Origin: Symbiodinium natans
Lineage: Eukaryota > Sar > Dinophyceae > Suessiales > Symbiodiniaceae
Direction: 5' to 3'
Assembly (NCBI GenBank): GCA_905221605.1
Contig: CAJNDS010002071.1
Location: forward strand, 185,001 to 240,000
DNA length: 55,000 bases
The notes under the pieces: generated by a model
What the model was told of the DNA's origin: nothing
What the model saw: the letters and a program-made list of their open reading frames with translations, nothing else
The model's database searches: none
In this document: in pieces, positions 1 to 9,803 of the stretch
Layout of the letters: every line of letters begins with the position of its first letter
Position numbering within the stretch: the stretch's first letter is position 1
Translations under genes and position numbers: made by a program

Positions 1-3000
1 CGGCTGCGGACCAGGTTCTCGGTCGCGGCTTTGCGCGGTGGCGAGGACCCCGAAGACGCGGAGGAGATTCAGCGCGAAATCCAATGCATCGGGGAGCTTA
101 TCCTCGCGTTAGGGGGAAAAGAAAGCTCGAGCCAAGAGAAGGTTTGGAGCTCCCCGTCCGATGTGCCAGTTGAAGCCGTGGGGCCGCGTTCCCCAGGGCT
201 CCCACAGCCTGCGACTGCAAGTGGGTTGGGGGTAGGATTGGACCGTGGAGGTTTGCACACTGCCGAGGTTGCAGGTGGTCCTTCCGCGGCCCGTGTCCTG
301 GGCGCGACGGACGGCGATTCCCCTTTGCGCGCGAAGCTTGCTGCGCTGGAGATGGAGATAGAAGCCCTGAAGCGAGGTTCAGACGGCGGAGGTTCGCAGA
401 CCGGGTCCCAACACCCGGCGGGCGATTTCGCCGCCGCACTCGCCGCCCAAACTGAAGCGCTGAAAGAGGCGTTAGCGCAGAGGGGCGGGCAAAGCTCCAT
501 AACTACGGTCAAAACTGACCTCACGTGGCCGACGCTGACCGACGACAAGTCGGACGCGCGAGACGTTGTCCTGTTCTACGAGGAGTTCGAGGACGTCTGC
601 GCGCTGGCCAACAACTGTCGCGGTATGAGTGCGCGCGAAAAGCTGCTAGCGTTACGCGGGCGCTGCCGCGGCTCGCGCATGAAGACGTACACGAACGCGT
701 ACCGCGCAGCGTGGAAGTCGGGAGAGGTTCTCTCCGATCCACAGGCGGTGTACGACCGCATCAAGAACAAGCACTTGATGTTCGGGGAATCGCGGGAGGA
801 AAGAGAAGTCCGCGTGGATGGTGAGCATGCCTCTCTCGCTAAGGGTAAGCTCACAGGCCACCAATTCGAGCCCTTGTTTGAGGCCTCGATCGCGGACCTT
901 GAGGCGGTAGGTCTTGGGAAGACCCCACGAGAGTTGTATCTCTCGTACCTCCGCAAGATGCCCCCGTATCTCCAAAAGGAGATCCGGAACGACAAACGGT
1001 TGTGGCCTGGCGATCCCAAGGATGGCGGGTTGCGAGGACCGCAGACTTGGGAGGAGAGCCACAAGGTCGTTCTGGAGTACGAGCAGAGGGAAGCAGCTCA
1101 CAGGGCTGTTTCCCACTCTGTGTACACAGCGACCGGCTCGCAGAGCGCGGACCCGTCGGTCGCGCTAGCCGAGGCTCAGAAGGAGATTAAGAGCCTCAAG
1201 GCCGCTGCGAAGGCTGCTGCGAAAGGAGCAGCTGCCGCGGCCAAAGCTGGCGCGGACCAGACGTTTGCCGCTGCGTCGAAGGGAGCTGGCAAAGGAGCGG
1301 ACAAGAAGATCTGCTTCCACTTTCGCGATCATGGGAATTGCCCGAAAGGGGATGCCTGCCCGTACAGCCACGACAAGGAGCTTCGCAGAAAAGCTCTCGC
1401 GGCCAAGAAGGGTGACCAAACCTTTGCCACTGCGAAAGGTAAAGGCAAGGGGAAGGGAGGTGGCAAGGCAAAGGCCAACGCAAAGCCTAAGGCTGCGGCC
1501 AAAGGCGCGGCAAAGCCACCAGGCACTGTTTGCCCCTTTTTCTCCAAGAATGGGTCGTGCAAGAAAGGAGCCAGCTGCGACATGGTCCACAACCTGACGA
1601 CCTCAGGAGGGACGCCGGCCTTGCCTGCCAACTGGGCCCCGCCCTCCGGTGCTTCCATGTCTAACCCCTTCGCCGCGTTCAGTGTCCAGATAGGCAGCTC
1701 AGGTGTCCAGGCAGGCGTCTTAGGAGCCGCAGGACACGCCGCGGTGCAGCAGCACGCGCTTCCGTTAAGCAAGGGCGGGCGGGACAAGTTCGCCACCCTG
1801 GACGATCTGCCGAAGGACTGGTGGAACCTGGCGGACAACGAGCCAGGAGGCTACCAGTACAGGACGGTGGTCCAGGTCCTCGACCGTAAGGTCGAGTGCA
1901 TGCTCGACGGTTGCGCCGGCGCAAACCACGTGACCGAGGAACTCGTGGCGGGCATGATGAACCGGGCTGCAGAGCTGGGGATCGGCACTGAGGATCCCGG
2001 CTTCCCGGTCGTGAGACTCGAAAAGTGGGTCCACCCCGAATACGTGCATGGAATTGCTTCGGGAGCCCCCGTTCCTCTGAAGGGGGCAGCAGTCTTGCGC
2101 GTCACGCTGCTGGAAGGCAGGACGGCGGACGACTGTCGCCCCAACACCGAAATTTTCGTGCGATGCAAAATCGCAGCCAGGGGTACGTCCGATTGGCACG
2201 GACTTATCCTCGGCGGCAGAGCGCTGGACTGCGCCGGAAGGATGGGCTTGGGATTCAGGCCGGGTCCCGACTTTCACGTCCTCGACACGCTGGGAATCAG
2301 GATGCCCAGATGTGAGGATCATAGTAGGACTCGGAAGGATAGGGCCTATGCCTTTGAAGCGCGGTTGTCGAGCCTGGACGACGCGTCATGCACCGAGCCT
2401 GGGGGCGGAAGTCGTGAGCTTCTCCGCTATGACGGGGAAGAGCCGCTCGAGCTCTCGCCAGGTGATGGGGTGCTGGTGCCAGTCGTGCGGGAGGCAGGAG
2501 TCTCCGCAGAGGGATCCCTGTCCGAGGTTGTGCTTCCGGTTGAGTGTGGGGTTGAGGCTGTGCCAGGTCTCTGGCCCACAGGAGAGGGTAAAGGGTTTGT
2601 TTTGCTTGCAGCCCAAGAGTGTGATCACTCTCTCCAGCCGGGCGAGGTTGTTGCGGAAGTGCGTTCCGGCCTCGTCAGCACTGCGGCTTGTGGTTGTGGC
2701 GCGATTGAGACGGTGTTCGAGTCAGAGCCGTCTCCGCAGGCATGTGCGGATTGTGGGGTCGCCGTTGCTTCGGTTGACCATGACCCGTGCTTTGCTTGCG
2801 GGTCCGCGTCCAGGGCCGCGGCAAGAAGCTTCCAAGGTTGTTCCTCGTGTGCGCGGTCCTTTGGGCGGCTGCGTACCGGCGCCAGGATCGGTGTGCTATC
2901 GGTCCTTGCTGCGGTGACTGTTCTCGCTTCGGTGTGGGGCGGGAGCGGCCCGGTTGGGCGCCCTGTTGAGGAGCCTGGAGTGCTTACTTGCTTGGACCAC

Positions 3001-6000
3001 CTTCCAAGCGTCGACAGCTGGTGGGAGGCGCCAGGTGGTTACGCGTCTGTGTGGGGTAGGCGCCCTGCGCAGAAGGACCTTGGGACCGTGGCGGTCGAGA
3101 AGGCGCCTTACGAAACGCGCTTGCTTCAGCGCGCAGGTGAGGCGTGGCGTCTTTGGGACACGAGGGATTTGCGTGTGGCGGAAAGCGTTGCGTGCAGCGA
3201 TGAGGTTCCCGTCACCGAACGCCTCGCGGTCTTTAGGACGCGCAAGGGGCCACGCTGGGCTGGCTGGCGTGAGGGATCGGCCACGGCTGGAAGAGGCGCA
3301 AGTGACGCTGTGCGCCCAGCAGACGCGGTCGACACGGCGCGCTGCCCGAGCTATCATATTGTGGAGAGCTGGGATCTCGACAAGATGATCGAAGAGCCTC
3401 CAACGGACTATTATTATGAGCAGCTCGCGGCAGATATGCGCGCCCGGCACCCTAAGGCGTGCCCGCACCTCCTCGACCACCTCGTTTCCTTAGAGGGTTT
3501 CCTAGACAAGTCAATCTTGTTTGGGTTCTCGTTTGGGATCAGCAAGGCCGAAGTGTGTGTCTCCAAAGGTAAGCTCCTAGGACACAACATAGGGCGGGAC
3601 GGGAGTTCGCCTGACGAAGAGCGTTGTCAGGCGGTGATTGACTTTCCCCCGCTCTGGGAGAAGCTTCACATTCAGCAATTTTTGGGTTGCGCAAATTGGT
3701 TGCGCGGCTACCTGCCTGTTGAGTATGGGCACGCAGCCAAGATTTTAGGGCAGTGGCAGAAGCCAGGCGCCGTCTTTCCTGAAGGCGGGCTGGGCTCAGC
3801 CGCCACCGAGGGTTGCAAAGCCTTTAAAGCGATTAAGCGCATGATGCAGAACCGCATCAATTTGGCTACCTTCGATGAGGCCTCTGCTGCGGATGGGTCG
3901 TGTCCCCTTGAGCAGATCGCGGATGCGTCGGGCATCGCGGTAGGGGGCAGCGTCGTGCAGATGACGCGTGACTTGAGTCAGCTCAAAGTGCTTATGACGC
4001 ACTCAAAGAGCTTGACCCCCGCGCAGCAGAACTGGCCGCCCTTGATACAGGAGGCGTTTGCCCAGCTCGAGGTAAAGCGGGCGACACGCCGCATGTTTGG
4101 CTCTATTCGGACTCTGTGTTGGACAGATCATGCCAACCTTACCCGAGCGCAAACGTCGGACATCGGAATGGATCCGAAACTCGTCCGGTGGGTTGCGGAA
4201 ATCCTTATGGATGGGTCCGAAATAAGGAGCCTTAGCGGTCGCTCAGCGACGCTGGGTGACAGTTTTAGCCGCAATCCCAAAGATCGGGATGCGCTCCTTG
4301 CGGCGAGGACGAAAGATCTCGAGGGCCTTTCGGGCCAACTCCGAGGTTTCGACCTGGACCAGTACCTCGGAGAGGGTACTGAGGGTGACGGACCCGTGCC
4401 CTGGGCGGTCGGCAACGACGCCGTCCCAGAGCCTGCGGGCCGTGTCCAGGCCGCGGCTGTGCCGATGTGCGTCGTCGCAGCCCTTCCGGTGCGCGTCATG
4501 GTTGTCTTTGACTACGCGCGTTGGAAAGAGCAGGACGCAGAGCTGACTGAAATCAGGCGCGTTTTTCAAGCGAGCCTCCCTGGAGTTTCTGTGGCTGTCA
4601 GGGGTTGTTGGGGTCCGTTTGAGGATACCGACGGGCTTGCCTCGCATTTTGATTGCGGGGCCGGCAGGCTCGCAGGGACCAAGAAGATCAAGCGGATCAG
4701 GGTCGACTTGCTTACTTCGTGTGCCAAGGTTCTTAGGGAAGCTTCGGGGTTTCGCCCGCAATTCCTCGTAGGACTAGGGCAAGGCGGGCTTGTCACAGCC
4801 GTCCTTAGGTGGCCTTTGGTTGTTGAGCTCACGCTCCAAGCAAGGAACCTGCAGCGCAAGGAAGCTAGGGCTGTAGGAGAGGCTTGGGCAGGCATCAAGG
4901 CTATCTGGGCGGTGCGGCCACGCCTTTGGCGCACGCAGCAGGGCCACTTGGAAGTGGCCGAGGCTTGTCCGGAACTCAAGAAGGATTTTCCGGAGCCTCC
5001 CCTGCGAGGTTTTGGGATCGTAGGGAAGCAGGCATTGGGGGCGGAAGTTCTGCGGCCCTTGAGGCTGGACGCGGTTCGTTCCATCGATGATGCCAGCATT
5101 AGAGGGATGCTGGACGAACCGTCACGACCCCTCTGGGACCATGAGGGTCTGTGCATCTGCGGCAAGCGGACCTACCTGTTTTCTCGCTGCCCCGCCTGCA
5201 TCGAGAAAGAGGCAGTCGATACCTCGGTAGAGATAGCCGAGCGGGAGGAGCCCGAACCTCCGCTTGAGGGCGACCTTGAGGCCCATGAGGTGGGCCTAGA
5301 GGTCAACTCCGTCCTTGCAACTTTGGATAGGACAGGAGGTTTAGTTAGGGTTAGGTCCTCAACCATCCAGCAATGGGCGGTAGGGTTTAGGACTACGCCC
5401 AAAGATGCTCCAGTTCCCACTGCATATAGCATGCTGAGTGGGAAGATATGGAAGAAGAGCCATTCCATGAAGCTCAGCCTCGGCTCCCAGCACAAGGATC
5501 TTTCCAAGTGGGGCGACGTGAAGCCTTACTGGACCACATGGGTGGTTAGAGAAGATGGTGCTGTGGTGGCGGGGCACAACCGCTCGCCCCTGAATGTGGT
5601 TCAGGGCGACATCGTCGTGCATTGGTCGTCAGTGGTGAACTGGCACGGCCACAGACATGTCGTGAATGAGCAGTGTGAAGTGCTCTGGAGGTCTAATGGT
5701 AAAGAGGTTGCCTTAGATCCCTCCTTCGGCAAGCTGATAGCCCTTGTGGGTAGGGTTACTCAGGTCATTGGCTGGCGGGCAACCGGAGAAGCAGCTTCGG
5801 ATCCCCGCAGGTCTACCCTGCAGGCGTCAAGGGTCCTTGCTCAATTCTCTTCGTCCAGCGAGGGCGTAGGAGGGCATTGGACCGCGGGCGCTATCAGTCG
5901 CGGGAAGAATGCCAATGAGTGCAAGCTGAAGGGTAGAGTTTTGGCGTTTATGGGTGAAGAGCACAAGGGCCCTGCAGTGGTTCTAGAGCTCGTTAGCCAT

Positions 6001-8523
6001 AGCCCCATCCTGTGCATTTGGGACCATTCCTCAACCAAGGTCAAGGTCGAGTTTAAGGGCGGTGTTCCGTCTTTGAGCCTGATCGCGGAGGAGGACGAAA
6101 ATCGTCGTGAGCAGCTTGCGGTCGAGGCAAGGGACGCGGCGAACATTTCGGAGTTCCGAGTCACGGGATCCCTTCGTACGGCGTGGTACGAGGGTCAGCG
6201 GCGCGATCCCTCATTGGCGGGCTCGATTCGCAAGCCAGAGCCGCCGATGGAGATATCCGGAGACGGGTTGCTTGAGCGCGAGGTGACCCTCAGGACGGGT
6301 CAAACCGTCGTAGTCCCAGTGGTTCCCAACGGGGCTGCGGGCGCGAATGGGGTGACCTGGCGCCGCGCTTGCTACAATTCAGTCCACTGTGGAGTCCTTG
6401 GGGCCCATAGGTCTGCTGAGGTTACCGTCAAGCTGCTAGAGAGGGCAGTCTGGTGGCCCGACTTAGAGAAAGATGTGCGGACCTGGGTCGCCAAATGTCT
6501 CGCTTGCATTAAAGGCCGCTCTCGACCGACGAAGGTTGAGGCTCGTGCGGTCAAATGTGGCGCCGAGACATGCTGGCAGGAAGTCAGCGTGGACTGTGAA
6601 GGTCCGAACCGAGAGGACAGGGAGGGGCATAGGTACTCGCTTACGTACTTCGATTGCCTCAGTCATGCTGTCCTCCTCGAGCCGATGAGGTCTCTGACTC
6701 ATGCTGAAGTCAGGAGGGCGTTCGTGCGCTGTGTGCTTCGCAGCAGGACGATCCCGAGCCTCATCAGGTCGGATAGAGGGCCAGAGTTCAAGAATGCGCT
6801 CATGGCAGAACTCAGCGCTATGCTTGGGACCGAGTGGCGGTTCAGCGCGCCCTTGAGGCCTTGTGAGTTAGGCGCAAACGAGCGGGTCCACCAAGAAGTT
6901 CAAAAGGTGTTGGGGGCGGTCGTCAGGCAAGTCGGCGCCTCCCTTTCCGAAGCTTGGTCGGATTGGCTCGTGGTGGCGGAGTACGTCATAGATAACACTC
7001 CGGGACCCCACGGGTATACCCCGAGGGACCTAGAGCGGAGCTGGTCGCTCGCTCTACCACTTGAAAAGGACGTCCTGCGAGACGCCTTGCAGTTCGAACC
7101 CATCTCTGATTGGGCTCGGAGCCAGTTCAAGCAGTTCTCGGAACTAGCTGCTGCGGTCCGAGAGCACTGGACGCGGTCTTCAGAAGCGCGGGCGAAACTT
7201 GCAAATCGCCATAGGCGCACTGTGGACCTTAAGCCAGGCGACCGAGTGGTCTGGAACGCTCCGAGGGCCCGTTCAGAGGGGGCGGGGCGTGTGCCTTGGA
7301 AACCGGGTCTGACCGGCCCCTGGCGCGTGTTGGAAGTCAAGGGCCACAGGCTCACCTTGGAGCCCGTGTCGATGGAGTCGGGGGGTACTTCTTCCGCCCG
7401 GCGCGGCCCGATGGAGGCGCACGCAGAAGACTGCATTCTTGTTCCTGCGGATGCAGATGGCGCGGAATCCCGCGAGCCGGTCGTCTTTGAGGACGATGGA
7501 ACCGGCGGGGACGGCTCGTCTCGCCCCAGCTTAGGGCAACAGGTTCAAGGCGACGCCAAGCAAGTGGAGTTCACGCTGACCAGGCGCGGGAGGGACTTCG
7601 TCCTCCGCCTTGGCGACCGCATTGCCTATCGGGGTGTAGGTGGAGGCCCTAAGGTGTGCAGGTTAGGACGGGTCACGCAGGTAGATGCTGCCCGTGCGCA
7701 GGTCGGCGTGCACCGCTATCTCCCCGACGCCAGCGGGGTTCGCGTCAAATGGCGGCTTGCATACATCGCCGAGGACGGTGCGCTCACGCTTTCAGAGGGG
7801 ACTCGTCCGGCGCACGAAGCGGTTTCCGTCAGGGAGATCATTTCCAAGATCGACCTGAACCGCGACGGCGTGCTTGCTGCAGCCTCGGCCAGAAAGTTGG
7901 ACAAGGGAGCGTACTCGTTGCAGGACAGGACGCTCGAGAGAGCGTCTCGCACCAGCACGGGTGTGCTCTCGATCCAAGAGGCCCTCGCGGACCTCTTGGT
8001 CGCGGAACCCCGCGTGTTGCAGCCTAGGGCTTCCCCAGAGTCGGGTGCTGTCGAGAGTTGGTTCCGGCAGTATTTCCTTGGAGGGGTTGCCGATGTCTTA
8101 GAGGTTGCTTGGGGTGACGCGGTCGTTTCCGACGCGGCTAGGAGGCACGGGTACAGGGTTGCTCCCGCTTTTGTGCAAGGCAAGCAGGCCTACGGGATCA
8201 CCTGGAACCTGGCCGCAGAAGAGCACTTAGAGGCAATTAGCGGCGCTATTTTGCGCACAGAGCCGAAGGTGCTCGTGATTGGGCTTGAGGGCAAGAATGT
8301 GCCCCGGGCTTTCCTCCAGCTAGTCGTCCGGTGTGCGCAGGAACGCGCGCGCGCGGGCGCCCACGTCGCGCTGCATTTGCAGGCACAAAAAGGCGAGTGG
8401 GAACCCTGGCGGCTAGAGGAGTGGGGCGCCTTGTTTGGGACGCTCGCAGTGCCACGCTGGCCTTGGGCTTTCGTGCGGGCTGACATATGCCGCGCGGGCC
8501 AGTGGCCGCGGCAACCTCGTTGA
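1..8523 (+). CDS. Gag-protease-RNase H-integrase polyprotein of the Ty3/gypsy-like element (5' partial)
   Basis: This single frame of about 2,840 codons is open at the window edge. In order: capsid-like Gag (about 520-1,140), two CCCH zinc fingers of spacing C-x8-C-x5-C-x3-H (about 1,315-1,380 and 1,530-1,590), and an aspartic-protease-like segment with LDGCAGANHV (about 1,900) and LILGGRALD (about 2,205). The RT thumb follows (KLLGHNIGRDG, FLGCANWLRGYLP; 3,570-3,720), then RNase H (FDEASAADG at 3,870, CWTDHANL near 4,120). Integrase has an H-x6-H/C-x2-C finger (6,380-6,510) and core residues in VSVDCEG, RSDRGPEF and GANERVHQ (6,585-6,890), followed by GLTGPWRVLEV (7,307). The last 400 bases resemble a degenerate Rossmann/methylase fold. 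The RT palm, expected before the thumb, is absent from this frame. Function: copying and integrating element RNA. Confidence 0.8.
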   Translation, partial: RLRTRFSVAALRGGEDPEDAEEIQREIQCIGELILALGGKESSSQEKVWSSPSDVPVEAVGPRSPGLPQPATASGLGVGLDRGGLHTAEVAGGPSAARVLGATDGDSPLRAKLAALEMEIEALKRGSDGGGSQTGSQHPAGDFAAALAAQTEALKEALAQRGGQSSITTVKTDLTWPTLTDDKSDARDVVLFYEEFEDVCALANNCRGMSAREKLLALRGRCRGSRMKTYTNAYRAAWKSGEVLSDPQAVYDRIKNKHLMFGESREEREVRVDGEHASLAKGKLTGHQFEPLFEASIADLEAVGLGKTPRELYLSYLRKMPPYLQKEIRNDKRLWPGDPKDGGLRGPQTWEESHKVVLEYEQREAAHRAVSHSVYTATGSQSADPSVALAEAQKEIKSLKAAAKAAAKGAAAAAKAGADQTFAAASKGAGKGADKKICFHFRDHGNCPKGDACPYSHDKELRRKALAAKKGDQTFATAKGKGKGKGGGKAKANAKPKAAAKGAAKPPGTVCPFFSKNGSCKKGASCDMVHNLTTSGGTPALPANWAPPSGASMSNPFAAFSVQIGSSGVQAGVLGAAGHAAVQQHALPLSKGGRDKFATLDDLPKDWWNLADNEPGGYQYRTVVQVLDRKVECMLDGCAGANHVTEELVAGMMNRAAELGIGTEDPGFPVVRLEKWVHPEYVHGIASGAPVPLKGAAVLRVTLLEGRTADDCRPNTEIFVRCKIAARGTSDWHGLILGGRALDCAGRMGLGFRPGPDFHVLDTLGIRMPRCEDHSRTRKDRAYAFEARLSSLDDASCTEPGGGSRELLRYDGEEPLELSPGDGVLVPVVREAGVSAEGSLSEVVLPVECGVEAVPGLWPTGEGKGFVLLAAQECDHSLQPGEVVAEVRSGLVSTAACGCGAIETVFESEPSPQACADCGVAVASVDHDPCFACGSASRAAARSFQGCSSCARSFGRLRTGARIGVLSVLAAVTVLASVWGGSGPVGRPVEEPGVLTCLDHLPSVDSWWEAPGGYASVWGRRPAQKDLGTVAVEKAPYETRLLQRAGEAWRLWDTRDLRVAESVACSDEVPVTERLAVFRTRKGPRWAGWREGSATAGRGASDAVRPADAVDTARCPSYHIVESWDLDKMIEEPPTDYYYEQLAADMRARHPKACPHLLDHLVSLEGFLDKSILFGFSFGISKAEVCVSKGKLLGHNIGRDGSSPDEERCQAVIDFPPLWEKLHIQQFLGCANWLRGYLPVEYGHAAKILGQWQKPGAVFPEGGLGSAATEGCKAFKAIKRMMQNRINLATFDEASAADGSCPLEQIADASGIAVGGSVVQMTRDLSQLKVLMTHSKSLTPAQQNWPPLIQEAFAQLEVKRATRRMFGSIRTLCWTDHANLTRAQTSDIGMDPKLVRWVAEILMDGSEIRSLSGRSATLGDSFSRNPKDRDALLAARTKDLEGLSGQLRGFDLDQYLGEGTEGDGPVPWAVGNDAVPEPAGRVQAAAVPMCVVAALPVRVMVVFDYARWKEQDAELTEIRRVFQASLPGVSVAVRGCWGPFEDTDGLASHFDCGAGRLAGTKKIKRIRVDLLTSCAKVLREASGFRPQFLVGLGQGGLVTAVLRWPLVVELTLQARNLQRKEARAVGEAWAGIKAIWAVRPRLWRTQQGHLEVAEACPELKKDFPEPPLRGFGIVGKQALGAEVLRPLRLDAVRSIDDASIRGMLDEPSRPLWDHEGLCICGKRTYLFSRCPACIEKEAVDTSVEIAEREEPEPPLEGDLEAHEVGLEVNSVLATLDRTGGLVRVRSSTIQQWAVGFRTTPKDAPVPTAYSMLSGKIWKKSHSMKLSLGSQHKDLSKWGDVKPYWTTWVVREDGAVVAGHNRSPLNVVQGDIVVHWSSVVNWHGHRHVVNEQCEVLWRSNGKEVALDPSFGKLIALVGRVTQVIGWRATGEAASDPRRSTLQASRVLAQFSSSSEGVGGHWTAGAISRGKNANECKLKGRVLAFMGEEHKGPAVVLELVSHSPILCIWDHSSTKVKVEFKGGVPSLSLIAEEDENRREQLAVEARDAANISEFRVTGSLRTAWYEGQRRDPSLAGSIRKPEPPMEISGDGLLEREVTLRTGQTVVVPVVPNGAAGANGVTWRRACYNSVHCGVLGAHRSAEVTVKLLERAVWWPDLEKDVRTWVAKCLACIKGRSRPTKVEARAVKCGAETCWQEVSVDCEGPNREDREGHRYSLTYFDCLSHAVLLEPMRSLTHAEVRRAFVRCVLRSRTIPSLIRSDRGPEFKNALMAELSAMLGTEWRFSAPLRPCELGANERVHQEVQKVLGAVVRQVGASLSEAWSDWLVVAEYVIDNTPGPHGYTPRDLERSWSLALPLEKDVLRDALQFEPISDWARSQFKQFSELAAAVREHWTRSSEARAKLANRHRRTVDLKPGDRVVWNAPRARSEGAGRVPWKPGLTGPWRVLEVKGHRLTLEPVSMESGGTSSARRGPMEAHAEDCILVPADADGAESREPVVFEDDGTGGDGSSRPSLGQQVQGDAKQVEFTLTRRGRDFVLRLGDRIAYRGVGGGPKVCRLGRVTQVDAARAQVGVHRYLPDASGVRVKWRLAYIAEDGALTLSEGTRPAHEAVSVREIISKIDLNRDGVLAAASARKLDKGAYSLQDRTLERASRTSTGVLSIQEALADLLVAEPRVLQPRASPESGAVESWFRQYFLGGVADVLEVAWGDAVVSDAARRHGYRVAPAFVQGKQAYGITWNLAAEEHLEAISGAILRTEPKVLVIGLEGKNVPRAFLQLVVRCAQERARAGAHVALHLQAQKGEWEPWRLEEWGALFGTLAVPRWPWAFVRADICRAGQWPRQPR

Positions 8524-9328
8524 GAGCGGGGCCCTGTGGCTCGCCGATTTCAGCTTAGAATCGGTAGGTTTGAGGTGTAGTAGGCCGGATGCGTTAGGCG
8601 CAGTGCAGCACAAGCACGTTGGGCGCGCGCAAGCCGACTACAACCTCATAGGGGCGGCTTTCTGCGCATCGCTCCAGGACCTTGGTCTGAGGGGCGCAGA
8701 AGAGCTTAGCACCGCTGCAGTTGAAAGCTTTCCAGCCACTGCGGGCGCTGATAGCGCCGCGGCTGCGCCACAGCCCTCTCCAGTCGTTCCCCTCCCGGAC
8801 GTGCGCTCGGGCGAGGACCTCACGCCAGCAGAGCGTGCGGAGCTGGATAAGGAGGTGGATAAGTATGCCGCTGAGAAGGAAGCGTTTTGGCGAACCAAGG
8901 CGGACGCCAAGGACTGGGATTCCGTCCGGGCTGACCTTGAAGTCTATGCTCTTGCGGGCGAGAAGGTCGCGGAGGATCCTAGGCGCACCGAGGCCTATAG
9001 AGACCTCGTATGGTCGGGTTTGAAGATCGAGCCTGGACCAACCAGACCAGGGCTGACCGATGCTGACATCGCAGCCGTCAGGGAGGTCGTACGGCGAAAG
9101 GCCGCTGGGTTCTGGGTGGAGGACACCACCAGGACCACGGTCAGGAAGTTCGCCCATGACTGCATCCCCACCGGGCCGCCGGTCTCGTCCCAACCTCATG
9201 GTCTGAGGGGCGAGTCCGCGCAATGGGTCGACGACAAGCTTGAAGAAGAATGCAAGCGGGGTCAGTTGATCCGCGGCAGCTCGGCTTGGGGATCTGCGCC
9301 GTTTCCGACCAAGGAAATGCCCGCATAG
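8435..9328 (+). pseudogene. RT fingers segment of the Ty3/gypsy-like element (second frame)
   Basis: This frame overlaps the end of the large polyprotein, and coding resemblance starts near 8,530. The first part (LVESGALWLADF through AFCASLQDLG) probably continues the methylase-like accessory domain. An acidic linker follows. The end carries the usual Ty3 RT entry: HDCIPTGPPVSSQPHGL, then WVDDKLEEECKRGQLIRGSS and SAPFPTKE. The frame stops with TAG at 9,326, and one base further the next frame carries the RT on. Whether the change near 8,500 is programmed frameshifting or damage cannot be told; the one at 9,327 falls inside a conserved RT stretch and looks like an indel. Confidence 0.6.
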
Positions 9329-9329
9329 G

Positions 9330-9491
9330 AAGCGGCGCTTGGTGGTTGACTACCGCCGTGTGAATGCCCGAATTAAGCGCTCCACGTACTATTGTCGGCG
9401 GGGTAGCGATGTGCTCGCCGCCGCAGTGGGTTCGGTTTGGTATACCTTCGTGGATGCGGTTAGTGGGTTTAATCAGATTAGGAACACCAAG
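9330..9491 (+). pseudogene. RT palm, first part (motif A), cut by the copia insertion
   Basis: The frame reads RRLVVDYRRVNAR, then VWYTFVDAVSGFNQI, which is Ty3-type RT motif A with its catalytic Asp. It ends at Asn-Thr-Lys, where the copia 5' LTR begins. Removing the insertion and one CCAAG copy lets the same frame continue at 17,276 with Arg-Ala-Arg-Glu-Val, so the gene was intact across this point when copia landed. Confidence 0.75.
9487..9491. repeat. Target-site duplication CCAAG, left copy
   Basis: Five bases directly before the 5' LTR, repeated directly after the 3' LTR at 17,271-17,275. Five-base duplications are usual for copia integrases. Confidence 0.92.
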
Positions 9492-9639
9492 TGTGAAATC
9501 AGTGGAGGCTTCCTCCCTGGCCATATCACCCGCGGTCTTTCTTTTCGGCCCACAGAGGGCCCTCTTGATCCTTAAGCTACTGACTTTGCAGTGTGCGTAA
9601 AATTGAGTCCGAGCCATAGATTCGAAGTGGGCGCTGTCA
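9492..9639 (+). repeat. Copia 5' LTR (148 bp)
   Basis: Begins TGTGAAATCA and ends GGCGCTGTCA. Every base matches 17,123-17,270 by eye. It is short for an LTR and should hold the element promoter; no TATA-like box is evident, as is common in dinoflagellates. Confidence 0.95.
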
Positions 9640-9640
9640 G

Positions 9641-9654
9641 TTGGCAGCGGAGCC
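9641..9654 (+). promoter_or_regulatory. Candidate primer-binding site of the copia element
   Basis: TTGGCAGCGGAGCC starts two bases after the 5' LTR. It carries the TGG that pairs with a tRNA CCA end. The matching tRNA was not identified, so the call rests on position and the TGG only. Confidence 0.35.
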
Positions 9655-9803
9655 TGCGTGGCTCTTGGCGGCGTGTGTGGCGTCGCAGCCGGCGGTCCCA
9701 GGGGCCTGCTGTTTCCCTCCTCGCCTTCTAACCGATCAGCCGCGGGAAGGTGGTGACGTATCTGATCGAGCCCAGCCACGTCGACATCTACAAGAGCGAG
9801 TGA

